Below the pieces are notes generated by a model. The model ran no database searches. It had not been told where the DNA came from and saw nothing but the letters and a program-made list of their open reading frames with translations. The translations under genes and the position numbers were made by a program. Positions 29,348 to 38,996 of a stretch of DNA of 64,000 nucleotides are shown piece after piece; position 1 is the first letter of the stretch; the number at the start of each line of letters is the position of its first letter. This DNA is from Erwinia sp. SLM-02. Its GTDB lineage: Bacteria; Pseudomonadota; Gammaproteobacteria; Enterobacterales; Enterobacteriaceae. The DNA lies in the NCBI RefSeq assembly GCF_037450285.1, contig NZ_JAQISN010000002.1, positions 186,001-250,000 on the forward strand, written 5' to 3'.

Positions 29348-30436
29348 ATGCAAGCATCGCAGTTCGCACAGCAGGTACTGGACTGGTATCAGCTCTATGG
29401 CCGCAAAACCCTGCCGTGGCAGCTGGATAAAACCCCCTATACCGTCTGGCTGTCTGAAGTGATGCTGCAACAGACCCAGGTGGCCACGGTGATCCCCTAC
29501 TTCGAGCGTTTTATCGCGCGCTTCCCCACCGTCAGCGATCTGGCGGCCGCGCCGCTGGATGAAGTTCTGCATCTGTGGACCGGGCTTGGCTACTATGCCC
29601 GCGCCCGCAACCTGCACAAGGCGGCGAAAACGGTGGTGGAAAAACACGGCGGCAGCTTCCCGCAGACCTTTGAGGAGGTTGCCGACCTGCCGGGCGTGGG
29701 CCGCTCGACCGCCGGTGCCGTTCTCTCCCTGTCGCTGGGCAAACATTTTCCGATCCTCGACGGCAACGTTAAGCGCGTACTGGCCCGCTGCTACGCCGTT
29801 GACGGCTGGCCGGGTAAGAAAGAGGTGGAAAAGCGCCTGTGGCAGGTCAGCACCGAAGTGACGCCTGCGGCTGGCGTCAGCCAGTTCAATCAGGCGATGA
29901 TGGATCTGGGCGCGACGGTCTGCACCCGCTCCAAACCCAAATGCGAGATCTGCCCGCTGAAAAACGGCTGCATCGCCACCGCGCACGGCAGCTGGGCGAA
30001 ATACCCCGGGAAAAAGCCGAAACAGACCATCCCGGAGCGCACCGGCTGGCTGCTGCTGATGCAGCAGGGCCAGCACGTCTGGCTGGAGCAGCGCCCTCCG
30101 GTCGGACTGTGGGGTGGACTATACTGTTTTCCGCAGTTCGCCACTGAAGAAGAACTGCGCAGTGCGCTGCGCCTGCGCGGCATTGACGATCGTCATTTGC
30201 GGCAGATGATCGCCTTCCGCCATACCTTCAGCCATTTCCACCTGGATATTGTGCCTATGTGGCTGGATCTGCCATCGCCCCGTGCGGCAATGGATGACGG
30301 TCCGGGTCTCTGGTATAACTTAGCGCAGCCGCCCTCCGTGGGGCTGGCCGCGCCGGTAGAGCGCCTGCTACAGCAGCTGCGCCAGCCACAACACATGGTG
30401 CTGAGTGCTCGCGCTACAGAAGAAGAGGAAGAGTAA
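29348..30436 (+). CDS. mutY: A/G-specific adenine DNA glycosylase
   Basis: 362 residues from MQASQFAQQ, the E. coli start; a GTG at 29336 and an ATG at 29345 are possible in-frame alternatives. It removes adenine mispaired with 8-oxoguanine. Helix-hairpin-helix [11 protein letters not shown], the catalytic aspartate in [11 protein letters not shown] and the iron-sulfur pattern C-x6-C-x2-C-x5-C ([17 protein letters not shown]) are intact. The C-terminal NUDIX-like domain ([13 protein letters not shown]) recognises 8-oxoG. The stop overlaps the yggX start by one base. Confidence 0.96.
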   Translation: MQASQFAQQVLDWYQLYGRKTLPWQLDKTPYTVWLSEVMLQQTQVATVIPYFERFIARFPTVSDLAAAPLDEVLHLWTGLGYYARARNLHKAAKTVVEKHGGSFPQTFEEVADLPGVGRSTAGAVLSLSLGKHFPILDGNVKRVLARCYAVDGWPGKKEVEKRLWQVSTEVTPAAGVSQFNQAMMDLGATVCTRSKPKCEICPLKNGCIATAHGSWAKYPGKKPKQTIPERTGWLLLMQQGQHVWLEQRPPVGLWGGLYCFPQFATEEELRSALRLRGIDDRHLRQMIAFRHTFSHFHLDIVPMWLDLPSPRAAMDDGPGLWYNLAQPPSVGLAAPVERLLQQLRQPQHMVLSARATEEEEE

Positions 30437-30708
30437 TGAGCAGAACTATTTTTTGCACGTTCCTGCAACGTGACGCCGATGGGCAGGATTTCCAGCTTTA
30501 CCCGGGCGATCTGGGTAAGCGCATCTATAACGAGATTTCGAAAGAAGCCTGGTCAAAATGGATGGCTAAGCAGACCATGCTGATTAATGAAAAGAAACTC
30601 AGCATGATGAATCCTGAAGACCGTAAGCAGCTGGAGCAGGAGATGGTCAAGTTCCTGTTCGAAGGTAAAGAAGTCCATATCGACGGTTACACACCGCCAG
30701 CAGAATAA
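30436..30708 (+). CDS. yggX: Iron-trafficking protein YggX
   Basis: 90 residues, the usual length. [20 protein letters not shown] with its conserved cysteine, and the C-terminal [10 protein letters not shown], match the family. It protects iron-sulfur clusters from oxidative damage, which fits its coupling to mutY, an Fe-S repair enzyme. Confidence 0.96.
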   Translation: MSRTIFCTFLQRDADGQDFQLYPGDLGKRIYNEISKEAWSKWMAKQTMLINEKKLSMMNPEDRKQLEQEMVKFLFEGKEVHIDGYTPPAE

Positions 30709-30750
30709 CCGACGGGTGGTTCACCCGAGCTGGCGAAGCAGGCATACGTT

Positions 30751-30773
30751 GGGCCTTGATAATGAGGCCCTTC
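30751..30773 (+). terminator. Hairpin between yggX and mltC
   Basis: GGGCCT/AGGCCC with an eight-base loop followed by TTCT, 28 bp before the mltC start. A weak or partial terminator. Confidence 0.45.
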
Positions 30774-30798
30774 TACATTGTGGGCAATACACTGAAAG

Positions 30799-31878
30799 AT
30801 GAATAAAAAACTCCTGAGTTTGCTGATTATCGCACCTCTGCTGATCTCCTGCTCCGGCAAGAAGCAGAATGCCAGCCATGAAGAATGGATAAAGGACACC
30901 AACGGCTTTGATATTTTGATGGGACAGTTTGCCCACAACATCGAAAATATCTGGGGCATGAACGAGGTGCTGATCGCCGGTCCAAAAGACTACGTGAAGT
31001 ACAGCGATCAGTACTACACCCGCAGCCACATCAACTTTGACGCCGGTAGCATTACCATTGAAACCATCGCCGGAACCGATCCGATGGCCAGCCTGCGCCA
31101 GGCGATCGTCACCACGCTGTTGATTGGTGAAGACCCGGGTAATGTCGATCTCTACTCCGACGCCAACGATATTCAGATCAGCCGTGAGCCGCTGCTGTAC
31201 GGTCAGGTACTGGACAACACCGGGCAGCCGATCCGCTGGCAGGGCCGCGCCGGCACCTTCGCGGACTATCTGATCAAGAACAAGCTGCAGCGCCGCACCT
31301 CGGGGCTGCACGTTATCTGGTCCGTGACCATTCCGATGGTGCCGAACCACCTCGACAAGCGTGCGCACAAGTACCTGCCGCTGGTCCGTCAGGCCGCTGA
31401 GAAATACGGCGTTGACCAGTCGCTGATTCTGGCGATTATGCAGATTGAATCGAGCTTCAACCCCTATGCGGTCAGCCACGCCGATGCGCTGGGGCTGATG
31501 CAGGTGGTGCAGCATACCGCGGGCGTTGACGTGTTCCGCATGAAGGGGAAATGGGGCAAACCAAGCCGCAGCTACCTGCTGGATCCGGCCAATAATATCG
31601 ATGCCGGTACGGCGTATCTGTCGCTGCTGCAGGGCAACTACCTGGCCGGCATCAGCAACCCGACCTCACGCCGCTATGCGGTGATCACCGCCTATAACGG
31701 CGGAGCGGGCAGCGTGCTGCGGGTGTTCTCCAGCGATAAAGATACGGCGTTCAGCAAGATTAACAACCTGTCGCCGTCGGACGTGTATCAGCAGCTGACC
31801 AACAATCACCCTTCCGCTGAGTCCCGTCGTTATCTGTATAAAGTGAACAACGCGCAGAAGAGCTATCACCGCTACTGA
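30799..31878 (+). CDS. mltC: Membrane-bound lytic murein transglycosylase C
   Basis: 359 residues. Lipobox LLISC with C18 anchors it to the outer membrane. The C-terminal SLT domain shows the catalytic glutamate in [22 protein letters not shown] and the [13 protein letters not shown] motif. It cleaves peptidoglycan to 1,6-anhydromuropeptides. In E. coli nupG follows; here an unrelated minus-strand pair does. Confidence 0.96.
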   Translation: MNKKLLSLLIIAPLLISCSGKKQNASHEEWIKDTNGFDILMGQFAHNIENIWGMNEVLIAGPKDYVKYSDQYYTRSHINFDAGSITIETIAGTDPMASLRQAIVTTLLIGEDPGNVDLYSDANDIQISREPLLYGQVLDNTGQPIRWQGRAGTFADYLIKNKLQRRTSGLHVIWSVTIPMVPNHLDKRAHKYLPLVRQAAEKYGVDQSLILAIMQIESSFNPYAVSHADALGLMQVVQHTAGVDVFRMKGKWGKPSRSYLLDPANNIDAGTAYLSLLQGNYLAGISNPTSRRYAVITAYNGGAGSVLRVFSSDKDTAFSKINNLSPSDVYQQLTNNHPSAESRRYLYKVNNAQKSYHRY

Positions 31879-31890
31879 TGCGGGATCGGC

Positions 31891-31927
31891 CGGTGACCGG
31901 CGGGGCAATGTCGCCCGCCGGTCACCG
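31891..31927. terminator. Long hairpin between mltC and the TIM-barrel gene
   Basis: Perfect 14 bp GC-rich stem (CGGTGACCGGCGGG with its complement at 31914-31927) and nine-base loop between two convergent stops. It probably blocks read-through in both directions even without a T-run. Confidence 0.6.
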
Positions 31928-31933
31928 ACGGTC

Positions 31934-32764
31934 TTAGCGCGCCAGGCGTTTAAACTGGCGGGTGGTGTCGGTCAGTGCCGTTTCAACAGGCAGCCGCTCC
32001 ATGGAGCTGGCACCATAAAAACCATCGCACTGCGGGCAGTGACGCAAAATAAACTGCGCATCTTCCGGGCTGGCAATCGGCCCTCCGTGGCAGAGCACAA
32101 TCACATCACTCCGCTCGGCCTTCGCCGCGGCAGCCCATTCGTTAATCAGCGGAACGCAGTCGGCAAGCTTCAGCGCCGTTTCAGCACCAATGCTGCCGCC
32201 GGTGGTCAGCCCCATATGCGGGACGATGATATCCGCCCCGGCCCGGGTCATAGCCACCGCATCTTCGGCGCTGAATACATACGGCGTGGTCAGCATATCT
32301 TTGTGGTGCGCCAGACGGATCATCTCCACCTCCAGCGCATAGCCCATGCCGGTTTCCTCAAGATTGGCGCGGAAGTTACCGTCAATCAGCCCCACGGTGG
32401 GGAAATTCTGAACGCCGGAAAAGCCCAGCGCTTTCAGCTGGTCGAGGAACTGATCGAACTGGCAGAAAGGATCGGTCCCGTTCACGCCGGCCAGCACCGG
32501 GGTATGCTTCACGACGGGAAGCACCTCCTTTGCCATATCGACCACGATCTCGTTGGCGTTGCCATAGGCCAGCAGTCCGGCCAGTGAGCCACGCCCGGCC
32601 ATGCGATAGCGCCCGGAGTTGTAGATAACGATCAAATCGATCCCTCCGGCCTCCTCACATTTTGCCGACAGTCCGGTTCCGGCACCGCCGCCGATAATCG
32701 GCTCGCGGCGGGCAATCATCTGTTGAAATTTTGTCAGCAGCTGCTGACGAGAAAAAGCGGGCAT
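31934..32764 (-). CDS. PEP hydrolase-like TIM-barrel protein
   Basis: 276 residues from the ATG at 32764, preceded by GGGAG; a GTG three codons earlier overlaps the preceding stop. The text [40 protein letters not shown] and [17 protein letters not shown] is typical of the phosphoenolpyruvate hydrolase-like (IGPS-type barrel) family. Its reaction in bacteria is not established. It directly follows a UPF0261 gene with a 5 bp gap; plant Tm-1 proteins contain the same two modules in one chain, so the two likely act together. Confidence 0.85.
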   Translation of the reverse strand: MPAFSRQQLLTKFQQMIARREPIIGGGAGTGLSAKCEEAGGIDLIVIYNSGRYRMAGRGSLAGLLAYGNANEIVVDMAKEVLPVVKHTPVLAGVNGTDPFCQFDQFLDQLKALGFSGVQNFPTVGLIDGNFRANLEETGMGYALEVEMIRLAHHKDMLTTPYVFSAEDAVAMTRAGADIIVPHMGLTTGGSIGAETALKLADCVPLINEWAAAAKAERSDVIVLCHGGPIASPEDAQFILRHCPQCDGFYGASSMERLPVETALTDTTRQFKRLAR

Positions 32765-32769
32765 GGTTA

Positions 32770-33987
32770 TCACTCCCTGTTTATCAGCTGGCGGAATTGT
32801 TCTACTGCGGCGTTGGCAAAGCGGGGGTCGTTAATATTCCACGGCAGGCGGACGATTTTCCGCCGGGCGGTCTGGATAAGGTCGCTTTCCAGCGTGGTGA
32901 TAAAGGCCCGGTCGGCTTCGGCTGACCAGAACGGCTGGCCGGGGGCATCCAGCACCGAAAATCCCCCTTCCGGGATCAGGAAACGCACCTCCCCCTCGCA
33001 GCGATTGAGTTTTTTCGCTATCCACCGCGCCATCACCGTATTTTCCTCCACCGTTGTGCGCATCAGCGTCACCTGGGGGTTATGGTGGTAGAACGTGCGT
33101 CCGGCATATTTCTCCGGCACGGTAGCCGGCGAGCCAAAGTTGATCATATCCAGCGCACCACTGGATATCACGGCAGGAAGGCGGCTGCGCGCCAGGGCAT
33201 CAAATCGATCCTCACCGCAGGCCAGCACGCCGCCAAACAGCAGATCGCACACTTCGGTGGTGGTCAAATCCAACAGCCCCACCAGCATGCCGCTGTCCGC
33301 CAGTTTCTCCATGGCTTTGCCCCCGCTGCCTGTCGCATGGAAAACCAGGCAATCATACTCCTGCTCCAGCGCCTCGCCGACGGCCTCAATGCAGGGGGTG
33401 GTCACACCGAACATGGTCAGCCCCAGGGCCGGGTTTTCATCATCAACGACGGGGACAGCGAAGCTGACCGCACCCGCAATCTGATGAGCGGCATTGCCCA
33501 ACACGCGGCGGGAAATACGATTCAGCCCGGCGATATCGGTGACCGAATACAGCATGGTGATATCACTGGCCCCCACATAGCCCGAGATTTCACCGGATGC
33601 CATGGTAGAGACCATCAGCTTAGGAATGCCGACGGGAAGCGCCTGCAGCGCGGGCGCAATCAGCGCGGTGCCGCCCGAGCCGCCAAGCCCTATCACGCCG
33701 GCCACATCGCTGCGCTGGCGCAGGAAAAGATCAAACGCCTCGGCCATGGCTGGAATAGCCTCGCTGCGATCGCGAGAAAAAATCCTCGCACCACCCTGAG
33801 GATGGCAGGCTGCCACGTCTTCAGCGGAAAAATCGGTCAGTGAGGGACCGGCAGAAAGCCGGGTGGAGAGGTCAACCGTCACCACTTTTACACCCGTTCG
33901 GGCAATCAGATCTCGCACATAAAACAGTTCTCTTCCTTTAGTATCTGCCGTTGCCACGGCATAAATGCAATCCATTTCTTTTTTCAT
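32770..33987 (-). CDS. UPF0261 (Tm-1-like ATP-binding domain) protein
   Basis: 405 residues. [20 protein letters not shown] and the glycine-rich [21 protein letters not shown], with [26 protein letters not shown], are hallmarks of the UPF0261/Tm-1 family, whose tomato member Tm-1 inhibits tobamovirus replicase. The native function is unknown. It is the first gene of a two-gene unit with the TIM-barrel protein and diverges from a TetR regulator that probably controls it. Confidence 0.85.
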   Translation of the reverse strand: MKKEMDCIYAVATADTKGRELFYVRDLIARTGVKVVTVDLSTRLSAGPSLTDFSAEDVAACHPQGGARIFSRDRSEAIPAMAEAFDLFLRQRSDVAGVIGLGGSGGTALIAPALQALPVGIPKLMVSTMASGEISGYVGASDITMLYSVTDIAGLNRISRRVLGNAAHQIAGAVSFAVPVVDDENPALGLTMFGVTTPCIEAVGEALEQEYDCLVFHATGSGGKAMEKLADSGMLVGLLDLTTTEVCDLLFGGVLACGEDRFDALARSRLPAVISSGALDMINFGSPATVPEKYAGRTFYHHNPQVTLMRTTVEENTVMARWIAKKLNRCEGEVRFLIPEGGFSVLDAPGQPFWSAEADRAFITTLESDLIQTARRKIVRLPWNINDPRFANAAVEQFRQLINRE

Positions 33988-34180
33988 TTGCGTTAATGCT
34001 GCCTGTTATTTAGATTAATAAGAGATTGATAAAACTCAACTTAACCACATAAATAGTCTGCTATGGTGAAAAAAAGACAGGTTTACCTTAACACTACCAT
34101 CAACAAGATTGATGAATCAATTAAATGAAATATGAGTCTTATCATGGTCGGATGATGCGCAGTCAGAGAGAAAAAAAACC

Positions 34181-34238
34181 TCTGTTGACCGCGTTCGCCG
34201 ACATACGCTGCGGCTTGTCAGCCGATTGGATCAACAGA
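34181..34238. promoter_or_regulatory. Inverted repeat in front of the TetR gene
   Basis: TCTGTTGA at 34181-34188 and TCAACAGA at 34231-34238, enclosing a smaller CGGCT/AGCCG pair. It lies 30 bp before the TetR start in the divergent promoter region and could be an mRNA leader stem or two operator halves. Confidence 0.35.
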
Positions 34239-34267
34239 CAGATTTAAACCAATAAGATGAGGTCACC

Positions 34268-34900
34268 GTGGAGCAAAGGGATTCCGCCGGGATGTCAGGG
34301 TTAACATCCACACGCGCCAGAACGCGCCGCTTACTCATTGAAACGGCTATACGGCTATTTGATAGTGGAGCTTTCCCCTCAATTACCGAAGTCGCTCATG
34401 AGGCACAGCTGTCGCGAGCAACCGCCTATCGCTACTTTCCAACGCAAAGCGCGCTGGTTTCCGCCATCGTTTCAGAAACGCTGAGCCCGATTAAACACTG
34501 GCAGCCCAGCAAAGAAGAGGCCACCGATCGCATCAACGAACTGCTGAGCTTTGCCTTTCCGCAGATGCTGCGCCATGAAGGGACATTACGCGCGGCGCTG
34601 CATCTTTCCCTCACCCAGTGGGCGCAGTCCCAGGCCACCGATGCCATCCCGGTCAAAGAGAGGCTGGTGCGCGGCAACCGCAAAGCGATGCTGGCTCAGG
34701 TATTAAAACCGCTGAATGACGAGCTGCCGCCGGCGCTGATGGATCGGGTTATTCGATCGCTGTCGCTGGTTTACGGTTCGGAGATTTTCCTGGTGATGAA
34801 GGATATCTGGGGCTGCCATAACGACGAGCTGGAGGACATTGGCAAGTGGATTGCCGGGGCCATTGTGCGCCAGGCGCGGGAAGATGCGCAGCTAGCGTGA
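34268..34900 (+). CDS. TetR family regulator of the Tm-1/TIM-barrel pair
   Basis: 210 residues from a GTG with GAGGT upstream. The N-terminal HTH is SITEVAHEAQLSRATAYRYF with the usual TetR recognition helix; the C-terminal ligand domain is helical. It is divergent from the UPF0261 gene across a 280 bp spacer, a standard layout for a local repressor. The ligand is unknown. Confidence 0.85.
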   Translation: MEQRDSAGMSGLTSTRARTRRLLIETAIRLFDSGAFPSITEVAHEAQLSRATAYRYFPTQSALVSAIVSETLSPIKHWQPSKEEATDRINELLSFAFPQMLRHEGTLRAALHLSLTQWAQSQATDAIPVKERLVRGNRKAMLAQVLKPLNDELPPALMDRVIRSLSLVYGSEIFLVMKDIWGCHNDELEDIGKWIAGAIVRQAREDAQLA

Positions 34901-34904
34901 AGCA

Positions 34905-34933
34905 GCCAGCCAGGATGAAGTGTCCTGGCTGGC
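34905..34933. terminator. Convergent hairpin between TetR gene and speC
   Basis: Perfect 11 bp stem GCCAGCCAGGA/TCCTGGCTGGC with a seven-base loop, between two convergent stops. No T-run. Confidence 0.55.
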
Positions 34934-34945
34934 CACGGTCCGCGT

Positions 34946-37096
34946 TTACTCGGTAATCACATAGCCGTACAGGCGTTTCACGCCGTTTTCATCGGCTTCG
35001 GCATAAACACCCTGCAGCTCCGGCGAGAAGCCCGGCAGCAGGTTAAGCCCCTCCTCCAGCGCCAGGAAGTAGCTCTGCACCGCCCCGCCCCACACTTCAC
35101 CGGGCACCACGCACAGCACGCCCGGCGGATACGGCAGCGCGCCCTCGGCGGCGATACGCCCTTCCGCCTGAGCAATCGGCACCAGCTCAACGTTACCGCG
35201 AATAAATTCGATGTTGGCATCCTGCGGATTCATCACCACTTTTGGCAGGCTCTGCTGGCGGAACATCGCCTTCTGCAGATCCTTCACCCCGTAGCTGACG
35301 TACAGCTGGTGCATTTCAAGGCACAGGCGACGCAGGGTGTAACCGGCGTAGCGCTTGACGTTTTTACGGTAGATGGTCGGCAGCACGTCGCTGAGCAGCG
35401 CATCTTCCTTCACGTGCTGTTCGAACTGCGCCAGCTTGGCCACCAGATGCGCCATCTTCTCCACGCTTTCTGCCGGAGTCAGCAGGAACAGGATCGAGTT
35501 CAGGTCGCACTTCTCCGGCACCACGCCGTTTTCACGCAGGTAGTTGGCAAGGATCGTCGCCGGAATGCCAAATGAGGCGTACTGACCGCTGGCGGCGTCG
35601 ATGCCCGGCGTGGTCAGCAGCAGCTTGCACGGATCGACCAGATACTGATCTTTTTCATAGCCGGCAAAACCGTGCCACTCCGCCCCCGGCGCAAAGCTGA
35701 AATAGCGCGGGTCGCGGGCGATGGTTTCGGTTGGCGCATCCTGCCACGGCTTGCCGTCAACGTCATCCGGGATAAACGGGCGGATCATTTCACAGCGCGA
35801 GAGGATCGCCTTGCGGGTATCAATCCCCAGCGTGACGCATTCGTGCCACAGACGGCGGCCCGCCTCGCCCTGATGCATTTTGGCGTTGACGTCCAGCGCG
35901 GCAAACAGCGGGTAAAACGGGCTGGTTGAGGCATGCAGCATAAACGCATTGTTCAGCCGTTTATGGCTGCAAAAACGCTGCTGGCCGCGGATGTGGTTAT
36001 CTTTTTTGTGGATCTGCGAGGTCTGCGAGAACCCGGCCTGCTGCTTATGCACCGACTGGGTGACGAAGATCCCCGGATCTTCCGGCTTCAGATCCAGCAG
36101 CAGCGGCGAACAGGCTTCCATCACCGGAATAAACTGCTCGTAGCCCACCCACGCCGAGTCAAACAGGATGTAGTCGCACAGATGGCCGATGCTGTCGATC
36201 ACCTTACGGGCGTTGTAAACGGTGCCGTCGTAGGTGCCCAGCTGGATCACCGCCAGGCGGAACGGACGCTCCTGCTGCGCGCGATCGGGCGCAACCTGGC
36301 GGATCTGATTGCGGATATAGGTCTCATCAAAGCAGTGCGCGTCAATGCCGCCGATAAAGCCGAAAGGGTTACGCGCCGTTTCCAGATACACCGGCGTGGC
36401 ACCGGCCTGGATCAGCGCACCGTGGTGGTTCGACTTGTGGTTGTTGCGGTCAAACAGCACCAGATCGCCGCGCGTCAGCAGCGCGTTGGTGACCACTTTG
36501 TTGGCGCTGGACGTGCCGTTTAGCACAAAATAGGTTTTATCGGCGTTGAACACCTTCGCGGCGAACTTCTGCGCGTGCTTGGCCGATCCTTCGTGGATCA
36601 GCAGGTCCCCGAGCTTCACATCGGCGTTGCACATATCGGCGCGGAAGACGTTTTCACCGAAGAAGTCGTAGAACTGCCGTCCCGCCGGATGCTTTTTAAA
36701 GAACGCCCCGCCCTGATGCCCCGGGCAGGCGAAGGTGCTGTTATCCATCGCCACGTATTTGGTCAGCGTATTAAAGAACGGCGGCAGCAGCCCCATCTGA
36801 TACTGCGCGGCGGCGGCTTCCAGGCGGATGACATCATCGGCGGCACCGTTAAGAATGCCGGTCACCTCCGGCAGCTCCTGCTCCTGGGCCTGCTCCGGAT
36901 AATCCAGCGCGATAAACACCGGCAGGTTAAAGCCGGTGTGGCGCAGCAGCGCCAGCATGCCGCTGCGGGAGTCGGCAACGGAGACGACCACGGCCGCCAC
37001 GTCGGTAAAATCGGTTTTTTCCAGCGTAACGACTTCGCGTCCGGTCTGGAGGTGGATGGCAACGGTGGTACTGGCTGCAATTTTTAATGGTGTCAT
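34946..37096 (-). CDS. speC: Constitutive ornithine decarboxylase
   Basis: 716 residues from MTPLKIAASTTVAIHLQTGR; GAGGA stands nine bases upstream. It makes putrescine from ornithine, the second route to putrescine beside SpeA-SpeB. The N-terminal wing domain, the PLP-fold core (FACPGHQGGAFFKKHPAGR and the PLP lysine in TQSVHKQQAGFSQ) and the C-terminal ALPYPPGVLCVVPGEVWGG are complete. Length and the adjacent tRNA-Phe favour SpeC over the inducible SpeF. A longer frame to 37165 lacks family support. Confidence 0.95.
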   Translation of the reverse strand: MTPLKIAASTTVAIHLQTGREVVTLEKTDFTDVAAVVVSVADSRSGMLALLRHTGFNLPVFIALDYPEQAQEQELPEVTGILNGAADDVIRLEAAAAQYQMGLLPPFFNTLTKYVAMDNSTFACPGHQGGAFFKKHPAGRQFYDFFGENVFRADMCNADVKLGDLLIHEGSAKHAQKFAAKVFNADKTYFVLNGTSSANKVVTNALLTRGDLVLFDRNNHKSNHHGALIQAGATPVYLETARNPFGFIGGIDAHCFDETYIRNQIRQVAPDRAQQERPFRLAVIQLGTYDGTVYNARKVIDSIGHLCDYILFDSAWVGYEQFIPVMEACSPLLLDLKPEDPGIFVTQSVHKQQAGFSQTSQIHKKDNHIRGQQRFCSHKRLNNAFMLHASTSPFYPLFAALDVNAKMHQGEAGRRLWHECVTLGIDTRKAILSRCEMIRPFIPDDVDGKPWQDAPTETIARDPRYFSFAPGAEWHGFAGYEKDQYLVDPCKLLLTTPGIDAASGQYASFGIPATILANYLRENGVVPEKCDLNSILFLLTPAESVEKMAHLVAKLAQFEQHVKEDALLSDVLPTIYRKNVKRYAGYTLRRLCLEMHQLYVSYGVKDLQKAMFRQQSLPKVVMNPQDANIEFIRGNVELVPIAQAEGRIAAEGALPYPPGVLCVVPGEVWGGAVQSYFLALEEGLNLLPGFSPELQGVYAEADENGVKRLYGYVITE

Positions 37097-37745
37097 AACA
37101 CAAATCCTCAGGCGGCAAGGATGAGTGGGTGCCAGAGGCACACAATAGGAACGCGAGCAGAGCACGGCATTCCCGGCGAAAGGTGTCAGAAAGCTGTCAG
37201 CAGAATGGGTATCCGCTTCGACCGCCAGACATCAGTAAAATCAGATCGCACCTGTTTTTACTGATGGCCAAAAGTAAAGCGTATGAAAACCTCACCGCAT
37301 GGTGAGAGATTTTATCGACAAGGTGTGACAAAGCGGAGATCGGCAGGCGCACGGCATCATCAGATGACGGGGAGCAGTGCTGATATGCAGCAGTGAACCT
37401 CTCATGGCGGCGACCTCAAAGTAGAATGGATGCGGCTAACGCAAAATTTGCGCAATAATGGCATCTTTTAGAGGCAGGTACAACCCGCGCCGGGCAGTTA
37501 ATTATGCATAAAAAGTGAGGAAACATTCACTCACACAAAGCCGTTCGCGATCGCGAAAAATGGCCGATTTACGTGGTAAAAAAGCAGCGGCGGAAAAATA
37601 ACCATGCGTTAGCCAGGGAAATAGACGCCCGGTCAGCAGAATGAAAACTGGCCTGGCCCGTTGGGCGCTTAATCGCCGGAAAGGTTACATTTTGCCAGGT
37701 TTGATGAAAAAGAGTGCAATCAGTCTGATTTCCAACATAAAGCCA
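37097..37745. other. speC upstream region
   Basis: No supported gene. It contains a CTCACC/GGTGAG hairpin at 37291-37306 followed by ATTTTATC and a GTTCGCGATCGCGAA palindrome near 37542-37556. A plus-strand frame from 37641 runs through the tRNA gene and is spurious. The speC leader is probably long, as in E. coli. Confidence 0.5.
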
Positions 37746-37774
37746 TTGACGCCACAGGCCGGTTACGGTTTAAT
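37746..37774 (+). promoter_or_regulatory. Promoter of tRNA-Phe
   Basis: TTGACG at 37746-37751 and TTTAAT at 37769-37774 with 17 bp between them, then a GC-rich discriminator GCGCCCC ten bases before the mature tRNA. The GC discriminator is typical of stringently controlled tRNA promoters. Confidence 0.8.
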
Positions 37775-37784
37775 GCGCCCCGTT

Positions 37785-37860
37785 GCCCGAATAGCTCAGT
37801 CGGTAGAGCAGGGGATTGAAAATCCCCGTGTCCCTGGTTCGATTCCGGGTTCGGGCACCA
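37785..37860 (+). tRNA. pheV: tRNA-Phe (anticodon GAA)
   Basis: 76 nt including an encoded CCA end. Acceptor GCCCGAA pairs with TTCGGGC, D-loop AGTCGGTAGA, anticodon stem GGGGA-TTGAAAA-TCCCC with GAA, and T-loop TTCGATT are canonical. It follows speC as E. coli pheV does, hence the symbol. It is a known island integration site in enterobacteria; I found no second copy of its 3' end and no integrase within the window. Confidence 0.97.
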
Positions 37861-37869
37861 TATTTAAAG

Positions 37870-37892
37870 AACCCGCCTCACGGCGGGTTTTT
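37870..37892 (+). terminator. Terminator after tRNA-Phe
   Basis: AACCCGCC/GGCGGGTT stem with loop TCAC followed by TTTG, starting 10 bp past the tRNA. Confidence 0.88.
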
Positions 37893-37984
37893 GCTTTCTG
37901 GGGTTTGGTGGATTTGGGCTGTAATGAACGTCAATTTCATCATTCTGCTATGCCCTGTGCCTTAAGGCTTAATCTGCTCCCTAA

Positions 37985-38914
37985 TCAAACCCTAAAAAAC
38001 GCCCCCAGCTCACGAGCAATCCTCGGCCCGGCTTCTTCAGGCAAATAGTGCCCTGCCCCCTCAACGACCACACCGGTAACATCAATACCCAGCGGCTTCA
38101 GCGCTGCCAGCATGGTGGCTCCCACGCTGCGCTCTGCGCCAAATACCCTGACCGGCATCGTCAGTTGGGTTTCAGCGCGCTGACGATTGGCTGCCAGCCC
38201 TTCGGCACCAAAGGCCGCGCGGTAGTAGCAGCCCGCGGCGCGCAGTATCCCCGGCACCGCCATCTGGCGGGCGTAAAAGGCGATATCTTCGGCGGCGATG
38301 GCCGACGTATTCTGCGATTTGGCGCGGAAAAACCACGTCAGGAACGCCTCTTCCCTGCCGGATATCAGTATTTCCGGCAGATCGTTCAGGCGGTTGAAGG
38401 CGAAGTGCCAGTTACGCAGGGCGATCTCCTCGGAGGGAAGATCGCTGCGCGGCACCGACAGGCCCGGGATCAGCGCATCAAGCAGCGCGATCTTACGGAT
38501 ATCCTGCGGCCAGTCGGCGGCAAAGGCATAGCCGATCCACGCCCCGACGTCGTGACCGGCAACGTCAATCGGCCCCCGTTCGGTCAGCTTCATCGCGGTC
38601 ACGAAGCCGTGGATATCCGCGGCCGCCGTGGTCAGGTCGTAGCCGTCCAGCGGCGCATCGCTGTCCCCCATCCCACGCGGATCCAGCGCAATCACCCGGC
38701 GCCCGCTCTTTACCAGATCGTCCATCACATAGCGCCAGGTGTACCAGCTCTGCGGCCATCCCGGGATCAGCAGTATCGGCTCGCCTTCACCGCCCTCAAC
38801 ATAGTGCATTTTGACTTCGCCAACGCGGATATGGCCGTGGCGGAACGTCTGCCAGAAGTCGGTGCGGTTGAAAAATTCCTGGCCAACGTGGCGGGGTTTA
38901 TCCTGTTCCTGCAT
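37985..38914 (-). CDS. Alpha/beta hydrolase, epoxide-hydrolase-like
   Basis: 309 residues from MQEQDKPRHVG, with GGAGG seven bases upstream. The nucleophile-elbow GHDVG with an aspartate, the oxyanion-side motif LIPGWPQSWYTW, DPRGMGDSDAP and the C-terminal GAGHYLPEEA histidine follow the epoxide hydrolase/haloalkane dehalogenase pattern. Substrate unknown. It follows a TetR gene on the same strand, and a motif shared with the TetR promoter overlaps its leader, so it is likely its target. Confidence 0.85.
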   Translation of the reverse strand: MQEQDKPRHVGQEFFNRTDFWQTFRHGHIRVGEVKMHYVEGGEGEPILLIPGWPQSWYTWRYVMDDLVKSGRRVIALDPRGMGDSDAPLDGYDLTTAAADIHGFVTAMKLTERGPIDVAGHDVGAWIGYAFAADWPQDIRKIALLDALIPGLSVPRSDLPSEEIALRNWHFAFNRLNDLPEILISGREEAFLTWFFRAKSQNTSAIAAEDIAFYARQMAVPGILRAAGCYYRAAFGAEGLAANRQRAETQLTMPVRVFGAERSVGATMLAALKPLGIDVTGVVVEGAGHYLPEEAGPRIARELGAFFRV

Positions 38915-38927
38915 GCCTGCCTCCAAA

Positions 38928-38947
38928 TGGAAATGATCACTTCCTAA
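38928..38947. promoter_or_regulatory. Putative TetR operator before the hydrolase gene
   Basis: TGGAAATGATCACTTCCTAA, with imperfect dyad GGAA/TTCC, ends 14 bp upstream of the hydrolase ATG. It matches the site at 39619-39638 in 14 of 20 positions in the same orientation. Confidence 0.5.
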
Positions 38948-38996
38948 TTTAACCAAAATAAACCCCGATGCTGCCATCGAGGCTTAACGGATCGGG

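Noticed and set aside
37641..38048. 135-codon frame upstream of and through tRNA-Phe
   Set aside because: It translates the tRNA gene and its terminator.
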